Source of the DNA: Neolentinus lepideus HHB14362 ss-1
Taxonomy: Eukaryota > Basidiomycota > Agaricomycetes > Gloeophyllales > Gloeophyllaceae
Direction of reading: 5' to 3'
Length of the DNA: 64,000 nt
Assembly: GCA_001632425.1 (NCBI GenBank)
Contig: KV425556.1
Location: 199,556-263,555, forward strand
Each line of letters starts with the position of its first letter. The stretch's first letter is position 1. A program made the translations under genes and the position numbers. Shown one piece after another: positions 1 through 12,066 of the stretch. Under the pieces are notes generated by a model. The model saw only the letters and a list, made by a program, of their open reading frames with translations, made no database searches and was not told the DNA's origin.

Positions 1-381
1 ACGTGAAAGTACCTTAACATTTAGCACTTAAAGTAGAGGACTGTTTGGTGGGTGTACTCCATGTAATTGGTGGGTGAGAGAACGTCGACTCAACTGACAG
101 GGCAACTTGTCCTGAATCGACGCTCACGGTGTTAGTATGAGGTTCCACTCCTACACGCAGTTGAGACTTGTGATACATCCGCGGGGTGATTCCTCCACTG
201 CCTTCGCTTACGTTCGACTCGAGTGGTTTGTGCCTGCGTCAAATCTGCGATGGGCCAAAGCGATGGCCTGACGTTAATCTTCGGAACTCGGGAGGCGTTT
301 GTTAAGGGCGCTTCTCTGCAGACTTTCGCATGAGAGGCCTTATAATCATCACTTCGAGGAAGAGCGCTAACCCAAAGTCAG
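1..381. other. 5' flank of the Trk gene
   Basis: No coding region is recognised here. It lies upstream of the transporter start at 382 and probably holds its promoter, but no convincing TATA box was seen. Confidence 0.4.
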
Positions 382-3300
382 ATGGCTCGGACTCGCCGAA
401 CGGGATGCTTGACTCTGTTGTCAGCGCTCAACTTCTACAAGATTCATCTACTTTTCTTGTAAGTTATTCCAGACTGCAGTACTACTGTTTACATAAGAAC
501 GCTATCTCAGCATCTTGGCTCCTCTCGTCTTTTCCGCTATTTTGTGGGCATCCAGTGGCCAATTCAAGATTGCGTACATCGACTCGCTGTTTCTTTGTGT
601 CAGCTCTATCACAGGAACAGGACTGTATACTGTAGATCTGAGCGCATTAACGGCATGGCAGCAAGCTATCCTTGTCATTCTCGAGTTGATCGGAAGTCCG
701 GTGCGTCTCAAAGTCTTGAACCGACTACTCGAGTCCAGCTCACAGCGAGAAGGTCGCCGTATCCTGGGTTGTTGTCCTTGTCAGGAGGTCAGTCAGTCCA
801 TCGGCTCGGTGAATATCCCTTGCTTGACTTATTGACCACTCAGGCACTATTTCGTCAGCTATCTGCGTCACATAATTCACGCTGAATTAGAAAGGACCAA
901 ATCAAGGAGTCGCACTCATGCAAGCAATATCGACGAGGATGCGTCACAGTCTGATCAGCACCCAGAATATCCTCTAAGGCGCACTCATAAACCACATGCC
1001 TCGAGTACGAGAAGCAAGCCATTCAGTGCTGACATGGTGCGGCGAGTTGACACTGCTCCGCAACGGATCGGCGCAATGGACTTCGACGAGCATGTTCTGT
1101 CAGCAAGGAAGCGCCCGGACAGTCTACCCCTCACCACAGGCTTGGAAACACACGAGTCTCTCCAAGCTGTTGCAGAGGAGTTTCCTCGCCACGATACTCA
1201 ACCACGTGTCGAGTTTTCCGGCAATACCATGCCGCAGCAAGGTATATCGTATATCTTCAGTAAATATTCGATTGAGTGTCTTCTGACTATGGTCCACCGT
1301 GGCAGGTCCACTCCGAGGAAGAGGTTTGGTGCCGGAAAGAACGCTCACTAGACGTACCACTCGCTCGCTCAGGAGACACGAGTCCGATTTTGGCGGGTTC
1401 ACTAGCCCCGCGGACCTCGTTTCGACCCTCATTCAAAGATCAACACCCGGTCTGCATGCTCATCTGACGCGGACGATGACTATGCCTCGTAACACGACAA
1501 TTACGGGTATCACGAACGAGGGCCGTGAAGCAGGGATTGATGGAAGACAAGTACCCTATATATCGTTCAACGCCATCGTTGATCGCAATTCAATGTTTCG
1601 ACAATTGTCCGATGAACACCTGCAAGAACTCGGGGGCGTGGAGTATCGAGCACTATGCGCTTTACTGTGGATTGTACCAATCGTATGTTTATCCGGGATT
1701 GCGTCATTCTGGCAATCTGACATGATTTCAAGTATTACTTATGCTTTTTAGCGGTGTCATTTGCTGTAATTGCACCGTATATGTCGCTTCCTCGTTGGAA
1801 GAACAGTTTTTTACCTCCTCAGCAACATCGTGTTATCAATCCAATATGGTAAGAATGCTTGGTACGGACCTCGTCTTTCTCATCAATCATGCCAGGTTCT
1901 CCCTGTTCCAGATAGTGGCAGCATGGGCAAATACGGGGATGTCTCTGGTTGACCAGAATATGATACCCTTCCAGACGGCATACCCGATGATTTTTTTCAT
2001 CATCCTGTGTATATTAGCCGGGAACACAGCTTTCGTAAGGACTTTCGATGGTTTAAGGTCGTTAATATGAATTGTTGATCATGCTTTGCAGCCTATCTTG
2101 TAAGCCATGATCGAGCACGATGTTGAAGAAATACTGATAGTCCGAGTTCACTAGCCTTCGTTTTATGATGTAAAGTCCACCTTTTGGCGCTTGAAGACGA
2201 TGTATGAAGCTAACATCAATGCAGATGGACTCTGGCTAAATGTGCTCCCCGAACGTCTCGAGTCTACGAGACATGCCAGTTCCTCCTAGATCATCCCCGC
2301 AGATGCTTCATATACCTATTCCCTTCACGTCAAACATGGTTCCTAGTGCTGATACTATTGCTCATGAAGTACTGTCTTTCTGCCTCACTGGTTGCCGTGG
2401 ATGCTGATAGGGGCGTAGCTGCACCGATTGGTTCTTTTTCCTCATCTTAGATATAGGGAACACAGCGATCACTGCCATCCCGGTCGGTACCAGGATCGTC
2501 TTGGGATTGCTACAAGCATGCGCCGTACGCACGGCAGGGTTCCAGTCAGTTGTCCTCTCAGCATTAGCTCCGGCTGTGAAGTAAGGAGACTTGACCTCCT
2601 TCGTATAATTCTTAGCTGACCTTGATGCATCAGAGTCCTATACACCGTAATGATGTATATTTCTGTTTATCCAGTCGCCATGAGGTCAGTCTCGCAGGAG
2701 ATGCATCGATCATAGCCTGATTATTGATTAGTGTCCGGACGACGAACGTATATGAGGAGCAATCACTAGGAATCTATGAAGAAGATTCTGAGATAGACGA
2801 TGATGACGAACAGTTCAATTCTGGATCCCGCGTTGCAATTTGGGGAAGATATATATTTGTTCACATACGAAGACAGTTGGCTTTCGGTGAGGTCCGCTTT
2901 ATGCAGACTCACATCTGAGAAGACCAACGGCTAGAGGTAGATATGTGGTGGCTGGCCTTCGCCTTATTCTTGCTCTGCATTATTGAGGTAATGATCACAT
3001 CGAGCCGGAATAGCTCGGAACTGACTCACATGGCCAAGGCGCACAATCTGAACAATGCCACAGAAGCAACATGGTTTAACATTTTCCAATTGAGTAAGTC
3101 CTGCTCCTCTTCGACGTACTCCTTGTAGGCATAACCTTCTGCAGCGTTTGAACTGGTGTCTGCCTACGGGACTGTTGGGCTCAGCCTCGGTATCCCCACA
3201 GTGAGTCGCTTTGTGGGGTCCACTCTCGTAATCTGACGAAGCGCAGGCCAACTATTCTTTCGCCGGAGCACTCCGCACGCTATCCAAGCTGATCTTGTGC

Positions 3301-3513
3301 GCTGTAATGCTTAGGGGTCGCCACAGAGGTCTACCAGTAGCGCTTGACAGAGCCGTCCTGTTGCCCTCGGAATTCCGTCCTAGAGAGGAGCGACAGGAAG
3401 TTGATACCAGAGGAACAGGAACTCCATCGGAAAATCAACTGAATTCTGAATCCGGCGTCGCTGTTGCACAGGAGCCCAGGGACGCGCATGATCTGCATGA
3501 GAAGGGGCAGTAA
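382..3513 (+). CDS. TRK1: Trk-type potassium transporter (TrkH/Ktr family)
   Basis: High-affinity K+ uptake protein of the plasma membrane. Its exons together give the four pore-loop signatures of the family, in order: SSITGTGL, AWANTGMSL, AVRTAGFQ and AYGTVGLSLG. It ends with the conserved tail GRHRGLPVALDRAVLLPSEF plus a charged extension. The start MARTRRTG at 382 leads into LNFYKIHLLF, the usual first helix of fungal Trk proteins. About a dozen short introns are needed, for example 459-510 and 1242-1305, and most join in frame with GT-AG ends. The long hydrophilic loop between the first and second pore regions (about 900-1550) is charged, as in other fungal Trk proteins. The junction after the first pore helix (about 716-840) could not be settled and may hide a small exon. 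I see no disabling lesion, so the gene is probably functional. TRK1 versus TRK2 cannot be told apart from this sequence alone. Confidence 0.9.
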
Positions 3514-3675
3514 TAGCGACGAATGAAAGGGATCTCCGTGATTGGAGACTGCTAGTGTTCTGGTTGTGGGAACGGGATATACATGCTAATACACAAACAG
3601 TTAGGTTCATACCAACTGCCCTTCTTAAGGGTTCCTTCCGTATATTGGCTCTTCGCTTCTCCGTATGGCTAGGGT

Positions 3676-5161
3676 TTAGTGAGGTTTGTCTTTGATAGGT
3701 AGTTCATGTCCAGTGACGGATTTGTACGCTCTGCGGAGCCCGTCACTGATCTGCTCGTCCTTCAGCTGTTCTAGCGCGGTCTCGTTGGACTGGTCGCCTT
3801 GTCTTAGGACGTGTTCTTGGAAGAAATCGATGGCTGGCAGAGTTTCGTTCAATGTCCGGTGCCGAGATTCAGTTAAGAGGAACATACTTTTGTCCAATAT
3901 ATCTGTCGTTATATAGCGTTATCAGGTTTCCTGCGATAACCAAGAAAGAAGGAAAGCACTAACCTTCGTTCGCTTCGCTTGCAGGGCCCCCGCCCCCCAT
4001 CTCGTTGAGCTATCTCGACCATGGTCACCAGAGATCAGTCGGTTCCCATTACAAGTAACGGTCTAACCTTTTCCGCGAGCCAGCCTCTATCCTTCACAGG
4101 CGCCTCATGTCCGTGTAGTTTCGCATGAATCTGAACGGTGTTTAGTTGAGTCTTGCGTTTTCTTCACCTCTCTATCTATCAACGTACCTTTTCCTTGAAA
4201 CTTTCCTGTGTTTCTTCTCGTACTTTGGCGTGTTTCTCTTGCCGGTCCTTTTCTCCCGGTGTCGCATGGTTCCATAATTCCTGAACCTGAGAGTGGATTG
4301 ATATCGACGCCAGAAGTTATAGAATAGTGATTTACCTTGTCACTGAAGTGCTCAGGCTGAGGTTCTGGAGGAGGAGTGGGCTTCGGACTGAGCCTCTGCA
4401 GGGCGTCTTGGATCTACAGAGAGAAGCCGATCTCTTTCAACGCTTGTACATCAATCTCAGCAATAGCTCTAAGCACCTTGTCTGTCAAATGGCTTTCCTC
4501 TTCTTCCTTCGCTTCCTCTCTCTGCTTTTTGTTGATTTTCATTATCTTCGACTCCAATTCGTCTGTACCATCCAGGGCGTCTTTGATCTGAGCTAGGCGT
4601 AGATAAATAACACCAGGATCAACAAAATTATGCATACGGACATGGTGAGCTAAACCATGCTCCTTCTTAGCAGCCTTCGCCTCGGCTTCGAGACGCTGAA
4701 ATTCCGCTTCTTCTAGTTCTAGCTTGTGCTTTCCTCCATCCAAGACGTCGTGGATCTAGGCGGAACGGCAAGCTATGGTCGATCGTCCCTGAATCAACTT
4801 ACCTTCCCGGCTATCCCGCGTCCTGCCTCGACTTTCTCCTTCGCTTGGATTCTTTCTTTCTCGATACGTAGACGTTCTTCCTCCTCCTCCCGCTTGCGCC
4901 TGGCCTCACCACCGTCAAGGACATCCTTGATCTGACGAATGGTAATATTTATTTGTAATATCTCTTAGTACAGTAGTAACTGCCCACCTTTTCAGACAAT
5001 CCCTCGTGTTCGTGTACTTTCTTTGTTTCGTACTCCTCCCGGTGGATCTCTGATCGGACTTCGTCTTGCGATTTTCCGTGCCCTGCAGGAACAGTTTCGG
5101 CCTTACTGTCATCGCCTACCAAGGCTTCCTTCAGTTCGTTGAGTTTATCCAAGGGGCTCAT
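3676..5161 (-). CDS. Charged coiled-coil protein of repeated single-exon modules
   Basis: Nine exons splice to about 343 residues: 5161-4988, 4931-4803, 4755-4642, 4587-4477, 4413-4336, 4286-4188, 4130-4068, 4000-3964 and 3902-3676. Exons 2-7 are separated by phase-0 introns. Each starts with I or V followed by a short module such as IKDVLDGG, IHDVLDGG, IKDALDG, IQDALQR, VQELW or IHAKLHG, and most end in EK or DK. The modules are rich in K and E and probably helical. The last exons form a different domain containing FFQEHVLRQGDQSNE, QLKDEQISD and YKSVTGHELPIKDK. That pattern recurs, from memory, at the C-terminus of small fungal stress-related proteins. Function is unknown. The frame stays open upstream to 5284, so a start 41 residues earlier is possible; 5161 (MSPLDKLNELKEAL) was chosen because it begins a module-like helix. 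Confidence 0.75.
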
Positions 5162-5318
5162 GATATCGATATCGTCTGTAGCGCGAGTATAGTGTGAGAT
5201 AATCGCTTCACCGCATCGCAACCTTGAAAGCAGTACTGCCGCCGGACAAGAGGCTCGCTTGGCGTCCATGTGGCGGCCATGCAAGATTCATCTCAGGAAC
5301 GTCTGTAGACGTATACCG

Positions 5319-5380
5319 TTATTCTAGGTAGCAAAGGGCTGCGTATACTACATAATCAGCCCTTTTACTACCTAGAATAA
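5319..5380. repeat. Near-perfect 22-base inverted repeat (hairpin)
   Basis: The arm at 5319-5340 (TTATTCTAGGTAGCAAAGGG plus CT) is the reverse complement of 5358-5380 apart from about one substitution and one extra base, with a 17-base spacer. It lies between the divergent modular gene and RPC9. It could be a small MITE-like insertion or a hairpin in a 5' UTR. Confidence 0.7.
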
Positions 5381-5725
5381 CTATAGGCACATTCAAAGGC
5401 GGTCAGCAACGACCTGAAACCAATGTTTCGTGTAAAATACTATTGTGGCAGCTGAAGAAGAGCGTATGAAGAACGCTCCTTTAGATTTTTACGAATAGAG
5501 ATTCTTACCTTTTGCTCACAACACAGTCTAATTCATGCTCTCGTTCCTTCAGACAAGTCTGTAGTGCTGCACGTCTACTTTAGAGTAGACTTCCATCGAT
5601 GGAAGCGGCGGAAAACAAGCGAGGTCATCAGCCATAGTTGCCTTTTAAGGACGCACTGCACAATGCACACGAGCCTCAAAGAGGCTTGCTTTCCACGAAG
5701 CCATCTTTGTACCCGCTTTGCAATT
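5381..5725. other. Gap upstream of RPC9
   Basis: Probable promoter and 5' UTR of RPC9. No other gene is recognised. Confidence 0.4.
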
Positions 5726-6551
5726 ATGGAGGTCTGTGATATTCAACTCGTTCTCACTTTCCTCCGGGTGCAAGCTTGAGCTATGTGCTAGGTCGTAAAT
5801 CCCCGATCCTCACTATTATCCAACTACGAAGTCCTGAATCTTTTGCGCGAACTGGAAAGTGATCACTTAGCGAAGACGAAGACTGCCTTGCGTATCAAGA
5901 AAGAGGAGGAGGCATCAGGTAAACCTGTCACGGGTGCAACCACAATAGAGGACGAGATTTGCGAGAATCTGAGAACCGTGGAGGTTGAGGTAGATGTTGA
6001 ATCTGCAGTCTTTTTCTTCAGCGAACACTCATCTGCTCACTATAGCTTTGTTTCTAGGCCATACAATATCTCACAGGCGACTTCCAACCTATAGCCGCAC
6101 AATCAGATGCTGGAATAACGAAACTCGTGCAAAACCTCGAGCCGTACGGTTTCACGAAGGCAGAGAAGCTGCAAATTGTAAATCTGGCACCCACGGAACC
6201 AGTCGAACTCTATGTGGTTCGTTTCTTTTCCCCGTCTCATGTCCTGTCAACCAGCTTACCTTTCCATAGATTGTGGAGGAACTGGAAGATCGACTAGGGG
6301 AGCGTATGGAAGAAGTCTTGTCTCACGTGCGAGCATCGCTCGATCCAGACGCCGTGGTAGCTGTATCTTCGACTCAACCGTCTGGTGGTGTAGCGGAAAA
6401 TCAACCGACATCGAACTCAGCAACGGAGGCGGAAGCTACGATCGAAGTTTACGGAGAGGAGACGTGGATGCAAGACACTAATTATATTGAATGGGACGAC
6501 TCGGGCGAAGGGGCTGGTATTGAGGGAGACCTGGAGATGGATGATGAGTGA
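5726..6551 (+). CDS. RPC17: RNA polymerase III subunit RPC9 (Rpc17/CRCP)
   Basis: Subunit of RNA polymerase III; with RPC8 it forms the stalk used for initiation on tRNA and 5S genes. Four exons: 5726-5731, 5792-5989, 6058-6216 and 6270-6551. The first exon encodes only Met-Glu and joins VNPRSSLLSNYEVLNLLREL, the expected family N-terminus. The HRDC-like helical core follows, with AIQYLTGDFQPI, LVQNLEPYGFTKAEKLQIVN and LAPTEPVELYVIVEELEDR. The tail from about 6350 is acidic and ends EGDLEMDDE, as in many fungal homologues. All introns have GT-AG ends and the frame is intact. The two-residue first exon would be missed by simple ORF calling. Confidence 0.93.
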
Positions 6552-6918
6552 CCATCTGGTAGTTCATATTTTGGATTTATTTTATTCAGGCAATATTAAT
6601 AGTTGTATCTAGCGAACAGCACGATAATGTTGATTACATCCAGCGGTCCTGCTATTTCAGGTTTTTCTCAAGGTACAGATGTTATTCTGGCAGCGTGGTA
6701 TGTAGTACATACGGTTTCCTGTGGAGCATGAAACAGCAGATCTGAGGTGACTGCACATAATGGTGATTCATATTCTTAGCTGCGTCAGTGGAATACATGA
6801 CTTCCGACGACACGCCGAAGTAGACAGATGAAACAACATCCAATGCTCCACAGTAGAATTGTTAGAGCTATATGGAACGATAATAGCTCATTATGTCGCT
6901 GATGTCGCCACTCAAGTT
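6552..6918. other. Convergent intergenic region
   Basis: Lies between the stops of RPC9 and the first hexosaminidase and should hold both 3' UTRs. No gene is seen. Confidence 0.4.
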
Positions 6919-9192
6919 TCAAGCATAGAGATCGCAAGCATTCGGTCTCAATGCGCACCAGAGCGGTTGAAGTACGATAGCCTTCACACCCCTCTGTTCC
7001 ATCCTGAACCGAATGTCATGCAAGCGCGGGAGCGCCTCGGTGACATTCAGAGGAGAACCGCTTGGCCCTGTGGCGCCGGTCCAGAATACCTCGGCAGACG
7101 CTGCAGCCCGGGGCCACACAATCGAGTCAAGGTTGTTCGGAGAAGACTGTTCAGTCCAGAGTAATTGCTCGCCTGTATCAGAAGAGATGTCAGGCTGGGT
7201 GCATAGTGACGGAAGGGATAGCAGGTTTACCTCCAAGGACGAGGGATGCCTGGGAGTCCGTAAGGTTCGCGAGAGGATCGAAAGTATATGCCTAGGTGGG
7301 CACAATCAATAACAGTTTTGATGTTTCCACCGGAAATCTAACATTACCTTCTGCCACGTCTTAAACGGATCGCACCAGCTCGTCCTATACACGATCTCAG
7401 TCATAAGTCAGTCTCATTAATATGTGACAGACGCTTCGGGCGTATCGCCAATCCACTCTCCAGCACCACAATCCTGGAAGTGAAACCAAGCAAGCTCATT
7501 TCATGTAGATTATGTATTTGAGAACTCGCCCGTACCAGATAGAAGTAATCCGAGGGAGCCTGGACAATCCTGTAATTCTTGGCCGCTACAGACGCAGCAT
7601 CATTCGAGCTTATCCATACCCTGCAATCACAACGGTCAGCAACTGCTCGTAGAATGAGAAAATGCCAGCTGACATAACGATCGTATCGTTGGCCAATGTC
7701 ACATTGTGGTCCAGGACCATCTCTATAGAACCATATACCCATCAGAACCAGTATATCTGTTAGTTGATAAATTACCGGCCTTCCCAAACGACTGGAGTCT
7801 TGCCCTCCGCAATCAGCGCACCATGAGTCGACTGGGTAAACTTGCTTAACGACTCCTCCAAGGTCAGTCCTGAGCTCTTCAACTCCGCTTGCGTCTGCGC
7901 GTCATCGTCATAGCAATTGATGTTCAGCTCGTCGCCCCCCGTGCTAACTAGCGATCCCGGGAGCGTCTTCGCCACGGCGCTGAATAGTGCAGTGGTAAAG
8001 TTCACGACGGCCGGGTCCGTGAAGCGTAGTTGGCCTGCGGGAGGCTCGTTGGCGTATGTGGACCATGGGGAAGCTTGATTACAAACCATGTATTCAGGGT
8101 GGGAGGCAGAGATCGAGGTTGTGTGGCCGGGGGTATCGATTTCCTGTTGCCATACGTGAATAATTGTTTGCCTATGATACGGGAGTAAACAGGGTACCAG
8201 CATGACATCGATACCGATCTGTGAAATGCATTGTCAAGAGAGCGACTCAGATTAGGGGTAGTATGAGCGCACTGCTGCGGCGTGGGTGGTGATATTCTGG
8301 ACGTTTGCGGGCGTATAGACAGCCGCAGAAGAGTACGCGCCTTTCTGCGCCAGCTCCGGGAACTCTGCAAGTTCCAGAGGGAAGCTCTGGCTGTCGGTTA
8401 CATGCCAGTGGAAGACGTTCAACTATGCTCATTCGTTTAAGATAGCTGCAGTACCATAATTTTCTTTCCTACCTTCACCCAGCTCATGGCATCAAGGGTG
8501 TGAATGATATCCGTCGGTGGGAAACTGGTCGCCCGATTCAGACAGGATATTTAGCCACATACGGAGGACTTACTAGTTTCTGGCAGTATCTAGCATGAAT
8601 CCTCGGAAAGGCTGCGTAGGCGTGCCCAGATCAGGGAGAGTACCGATACATAGAAAAAAGAACAAACATAAGCAGGTGTGTCCTGAATTATGGTGGGCGC
8701 CGAGATCATGTATATTTGATCGTCGTATTGATACCAGAACTGGCTGAACGTGGTCAGCCCTCGGAACAGTCCCAAAGTCGAATTGGCGGTCAGGGTAGCT
8801 GCAGTACCATCGGCAGGTATATGAAGCTGATATTCCTCGCTTCTGGTACCAATATTTTTGACAGCCTCTGTCGAAATACTATTAACTTGTGCTCCTTCCT
8901 CAAGAGACAATTTGAGAGACGAGAGAGCCTTCGCGTCCTGTACATCCTGCACATCGTATGCGCCTCGACCTACAACAAGACGCTCCAATTTGTCATTCTT
9001 GAGGTAGTACATCGTAGTTTCCACAGCAGCCAAGAGATCCGAAGGTGGAGATTGGAGAGAGATGCTGATGTTAAACTGCGACGAGAGCTTTAAGAACGTA
9101 GATCCTGCATCCATAGACTTGGGTATAGGCCATAGTGATAAAACACCGGCAGGAAAAGCACCTAGGATAAGGAAGCTCTTCAGTGCAAACAT
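6919..9192 (-). CDS. Secreted beta-N-acetylhexosaminidase, GH20 (copy 1)
   Basis: Releases terminal N-acetylglucosamine or galactosamine from chitooligosaccharides and glycans (EC 3.2.1.52). The protein starts with a hydrophobic signal peptide (MFALKSFLILGAFPAG). The GH20 N-terminal domain follows, with LERLVVGRGAYD and LGLFRGLTTFSQF. The TIM barrel has DAMSWVKVN, FHWHVTDSQSFPL, IGIDVMLEIDTPGH and the catalytic Asp-Glu pair in STGGDELNINCY. The C-terminal part has ENLLWTEQ-like and VWPRAAASAEVFWTG motifs and ends RPNACDLYA. Many short GT-AG introns join in frame, including the one inside DCGAGEW and the one before TSWCDPFKTW. It is tandem and co-oriented with a second GH20 gene at 9750-11971. 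No lesion is seen. Confidence 0.93.
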
Positions 9193-9749
9193 TGTGGCGC
9201 TGTAGCCTCGGCTGAGTACCTAGAAGTAAGAGAAGGATGCCACAGCACTATTTATTGTGAGCTCGTTCGGTAATGGATTTTTATAAGAACGCGAACTATA
9301 AATAGCTTGAAGGGTCTTATCAGCTCACCTTTCCTGGATATACTGTTTCTCTTGTAAGTGTCTCGTCAGTGCGTGCGTCTTATTCCGCCTGCAGTATGAC
9401 ACTCATTCAGCGTAAATATTAGTATACGCTTGGCTTATTTTCCTTCAGGCAGGATCTGGTTCTGACAACCTTAAGCCAAAGTACTGCATTTGCACACATG
9501 TATCAGGGACTTGAAATGATGCCCAACTTTGAGGTCGCCAAAGTGACTGCGGCGTCAAGCGACCCTCGATCATGATTCGAATTGCGGCAACATGGCTGCC
9601 ACGTGCGAGTGGCGGCAGGGCCTATCCAAGTGTCTGACAACCACATATCCCTACAGATAACTAGAGTACAGACAAACAACACGAAGCCTGTATCTCTGCG
9701 CATTGTCCCCGAATAGTCCTGGCAAGGTTCCTTTGTAGATGTAAATTCA
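9193..9749. other. Gap between tandem hexosaminidase genes
   Basis: Contains the promoter of copy 1 and the 3' flank of copy 2. No additional gene is seen. Confidence 0.4.
9297..9304 (-). promoter_or_regulatory. TATA box of GH20 copy 1
   Basis: TATTTATA on the minus strand, about 105 bases upstream of the start codon. The neighbouring GH20 gene has the same element in the same context (CTATAAATA as read on the plus strand) at a similar distance. Confidence 0.6.
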
Positions 9750-11971
9750 CTACGCGTTCAGGTCGCAAGCGTCCGGCCTCAACGCGCACCAGAGAGGCTG
9801 AAGAACAATGGCGTTTACGCCCCTCTGTACCATCCTGTATCTGATGTCGTGCAATCTTGGGAGTGCCTCCGTAACGTTCAAGGCACCGCCCCCCAGAGTT
9901 GTAGCAGTCCAGAACACTTCGGCAGAGGCAGCCGCGCGCGGCCAGACGATGGGGTCGAGATTGGTCGGAGAAGACTGCTCGGTCCACAGCAGTTGTTCGC
10001 CTGAGGAGCACGGTAAAAATTACGGAAAGATAGGAATGAGAGGAATGGCTTACCGCCCAACACGAGAGGAATCTGTGTCGTAGTGAGGTTGGCAAGAGGG
10101 TCGTACGTGTACGCCTTTGAGGACAGATTAATCAGTGATACGGGTAGTCCTTCAGCATTAACTTACCCTTTGCCATGTTTTGAAAGGATCACACCAGCTG
10201 TTCCTAATTTAATAAGCTGTCAGCGGCAAGTCAAGTAATACTAAGAGCCGGTTACGTACCCTGCCGGATAATCTCCCACCCATCCACCTCCGCCACAATC
10301 CTCCATACTCGTTCAGACAATGACAACATCAGATTGTAGAACAACGTACCAAGTAGAAGTAGTCAGAAGGAGCTTGTACAAACCGGAATCCTTTATCCGC
10401 GACCAAGGCAGCATCGGCGGAAGAGATCCATACCCTGCGTTCCAGCGATGAGAGGTGAAAGAAAGTCGTATAAATTATATCGATACTCACATGACAATGG
10501 TGTCATTTGACAATGTCACATTATGATCCAGAACCATTTCTAATAACCAACAGACATTGAGAAACACTGGCATGTACGTTATCGAATGTGTAATTCCCAC
10601 CTTCCCATACCACGGGCGTCTTCCCCTCCGCAATGAGCGCCCCATGTGTCGCCTGCGTGAAAACGCTCAATGACTCCTCCAGTGTCAGACCGGTGCTATT
10701 GAGCTCAGCCTGGGTCTGGTTATCGTAAGTGTAACAATTGATGTTCAGTTCGTCACCGCCAGTGCTGAACACGGTGCTCGGGAGGGTCTTGGCTATGGAT
10801 GAGAGGAGGGATGCAGTGAAGTTCCTGACGGCTGGGTCCGTGAAACGCAATTGACCTGCGGGCGGCTCGTTCGCAAAGGTAGACCATGGGGTGGCCTGGT
10901 TGCAGGCGACGTACTCGGGATGTGAGTCTGCGATAGAGGCGGTGTGGCCTGGAGTGTCGATTTCCTAACGCCGAACATTTTATAATCGGTATTGGCCAGA
11001 TCCAAAACATTTCACCACTCACCAGTAGGACGTCAATGCCTCGCTGATGAAGGTAGAGTGAGACTGAGACTCAATCGATCATTCATCCATGGGTACATAC
11101 TGCAGCAGCGTAAGAGACGATATTCTGGATGTCCGTGGGCGTGTAGACATCAGCCGACGAGTACGCTCCATATTGAGCCAATTCCGGATATTGCGACACA
11201 ATAAGCGGGAAACTTTGACTGTCCGTGATGTGCCAGTGGAACGTATTGATCTTGACCCAGCTCATCGCATCCAAGGTACGATAGATATCTGATACGGGGA
11301 AACTGCAAGATCTTCAGTTCACGTTAATCAATTCTCGGGAGATTGTACCTACTAGTTCCTTGCCGTATCAAGCATAAATCCACGGAAAGGCTAAACATAG
11401 GTCACATCACCTGTATCAGTACACTAAGTGAAGTACGCACATAAGCCGGAGAGTCCACAATATCATACGGCGCGGACACGGTGTAGATCTGCCCATTGTA
11501 TTCATACCACATTTGACTGAACGTGGTTAGACCGCGGTACAATCCGAGCGTAGAGTTAGCCTTCAAAGTAGCAGTAGATCCATCAGCAGGCACAGTCAGC
11601 GTGTAACCCTCGCTGCGCGTGCCAAGCGCTTTGACCGCCTCCGTAGAGATACTTTCAACAGTAGCCCCCGGCTCCAAAGACAAGACCAAAGACGACAAAG
11701 TCTTAGCCGATTGCACAGCAGACATATCGTAGGCACCGCGACCGAGCACGAGACGCTGCATGCTATCGGTCCGAAGGTACAGCTCCGTTTGAGTGATGGC
11801 AGCTAACAGATCAGCTGGAGGCGGGTAGACATCTGGTTGTATGTAGAATCTTGGAGACAAGTTCAGAGCTGTAGTCCCGGACGTGATAGACGTGGGCTGC
11901 GGCCAGAGACATTGCACGCGCACAGGGAAGACCGCGACGACCAATACAAGCAGGGACGTAAATGAGACCAT
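9750..11971 (-). CDS. Secreted beta-N-acetylhexosaminidase, GH20 (copy 2)
   Basis: Paralogue of the gene at 6919-9192 with the same domain order. It has a signal peptide (MVSFTSLLVLVVAVFPV), an N-terminal GH20 domain with MQRLVLGRGAYDMS and LGLYRGLTTFSQMW, and a barrel with FHWHITDSQSFPL, RGIDVLLEIDTPGH-like segments and the catalytic pair in FSTGGDELNINCY. Later motifs are VWISSADAALVADKG, DCGGGGWVGDYPAG, WCDPFKTWQ, LLWTEQSSPTNLDP and VWPRAAASAEVFWT, ending RPDACDLNA. Introns are short and in frame. The two tandem copies are close throughout, which suggests a local duplication, but they have diverged enough to be old. Both should act outside the cell on chitin-derived sugars. Confidence 0.93.
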
Positions 11972-12058
11972 GTCGACGGCAGCACCCTGGGACGAAAACC
12001 AAGGACGGGCCAGGGAATAGAAGCACGTTCTCCAGCATTATAACCTGAAAATCCAAAC

Positions 12059-12066
12059 TATAAATA
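12059..12066 (-). promoter_or_regulatory. TATA box of GH20 copy 2
   Basis: TATTTATA on the minus strand, about 90 bases upstream of the ATG at 11971. It matches the element upstream of copy 1. Confidence 0.6.

Noticed and set aside
2090..2220. Stop codons inside the Trk gene suggesting a pseudogene
   Set aside because: The stops fall in introns; a very small exon (PIL) followed by GTAAG explains them and the frame resumes with the conserved FLLDHPRR block.
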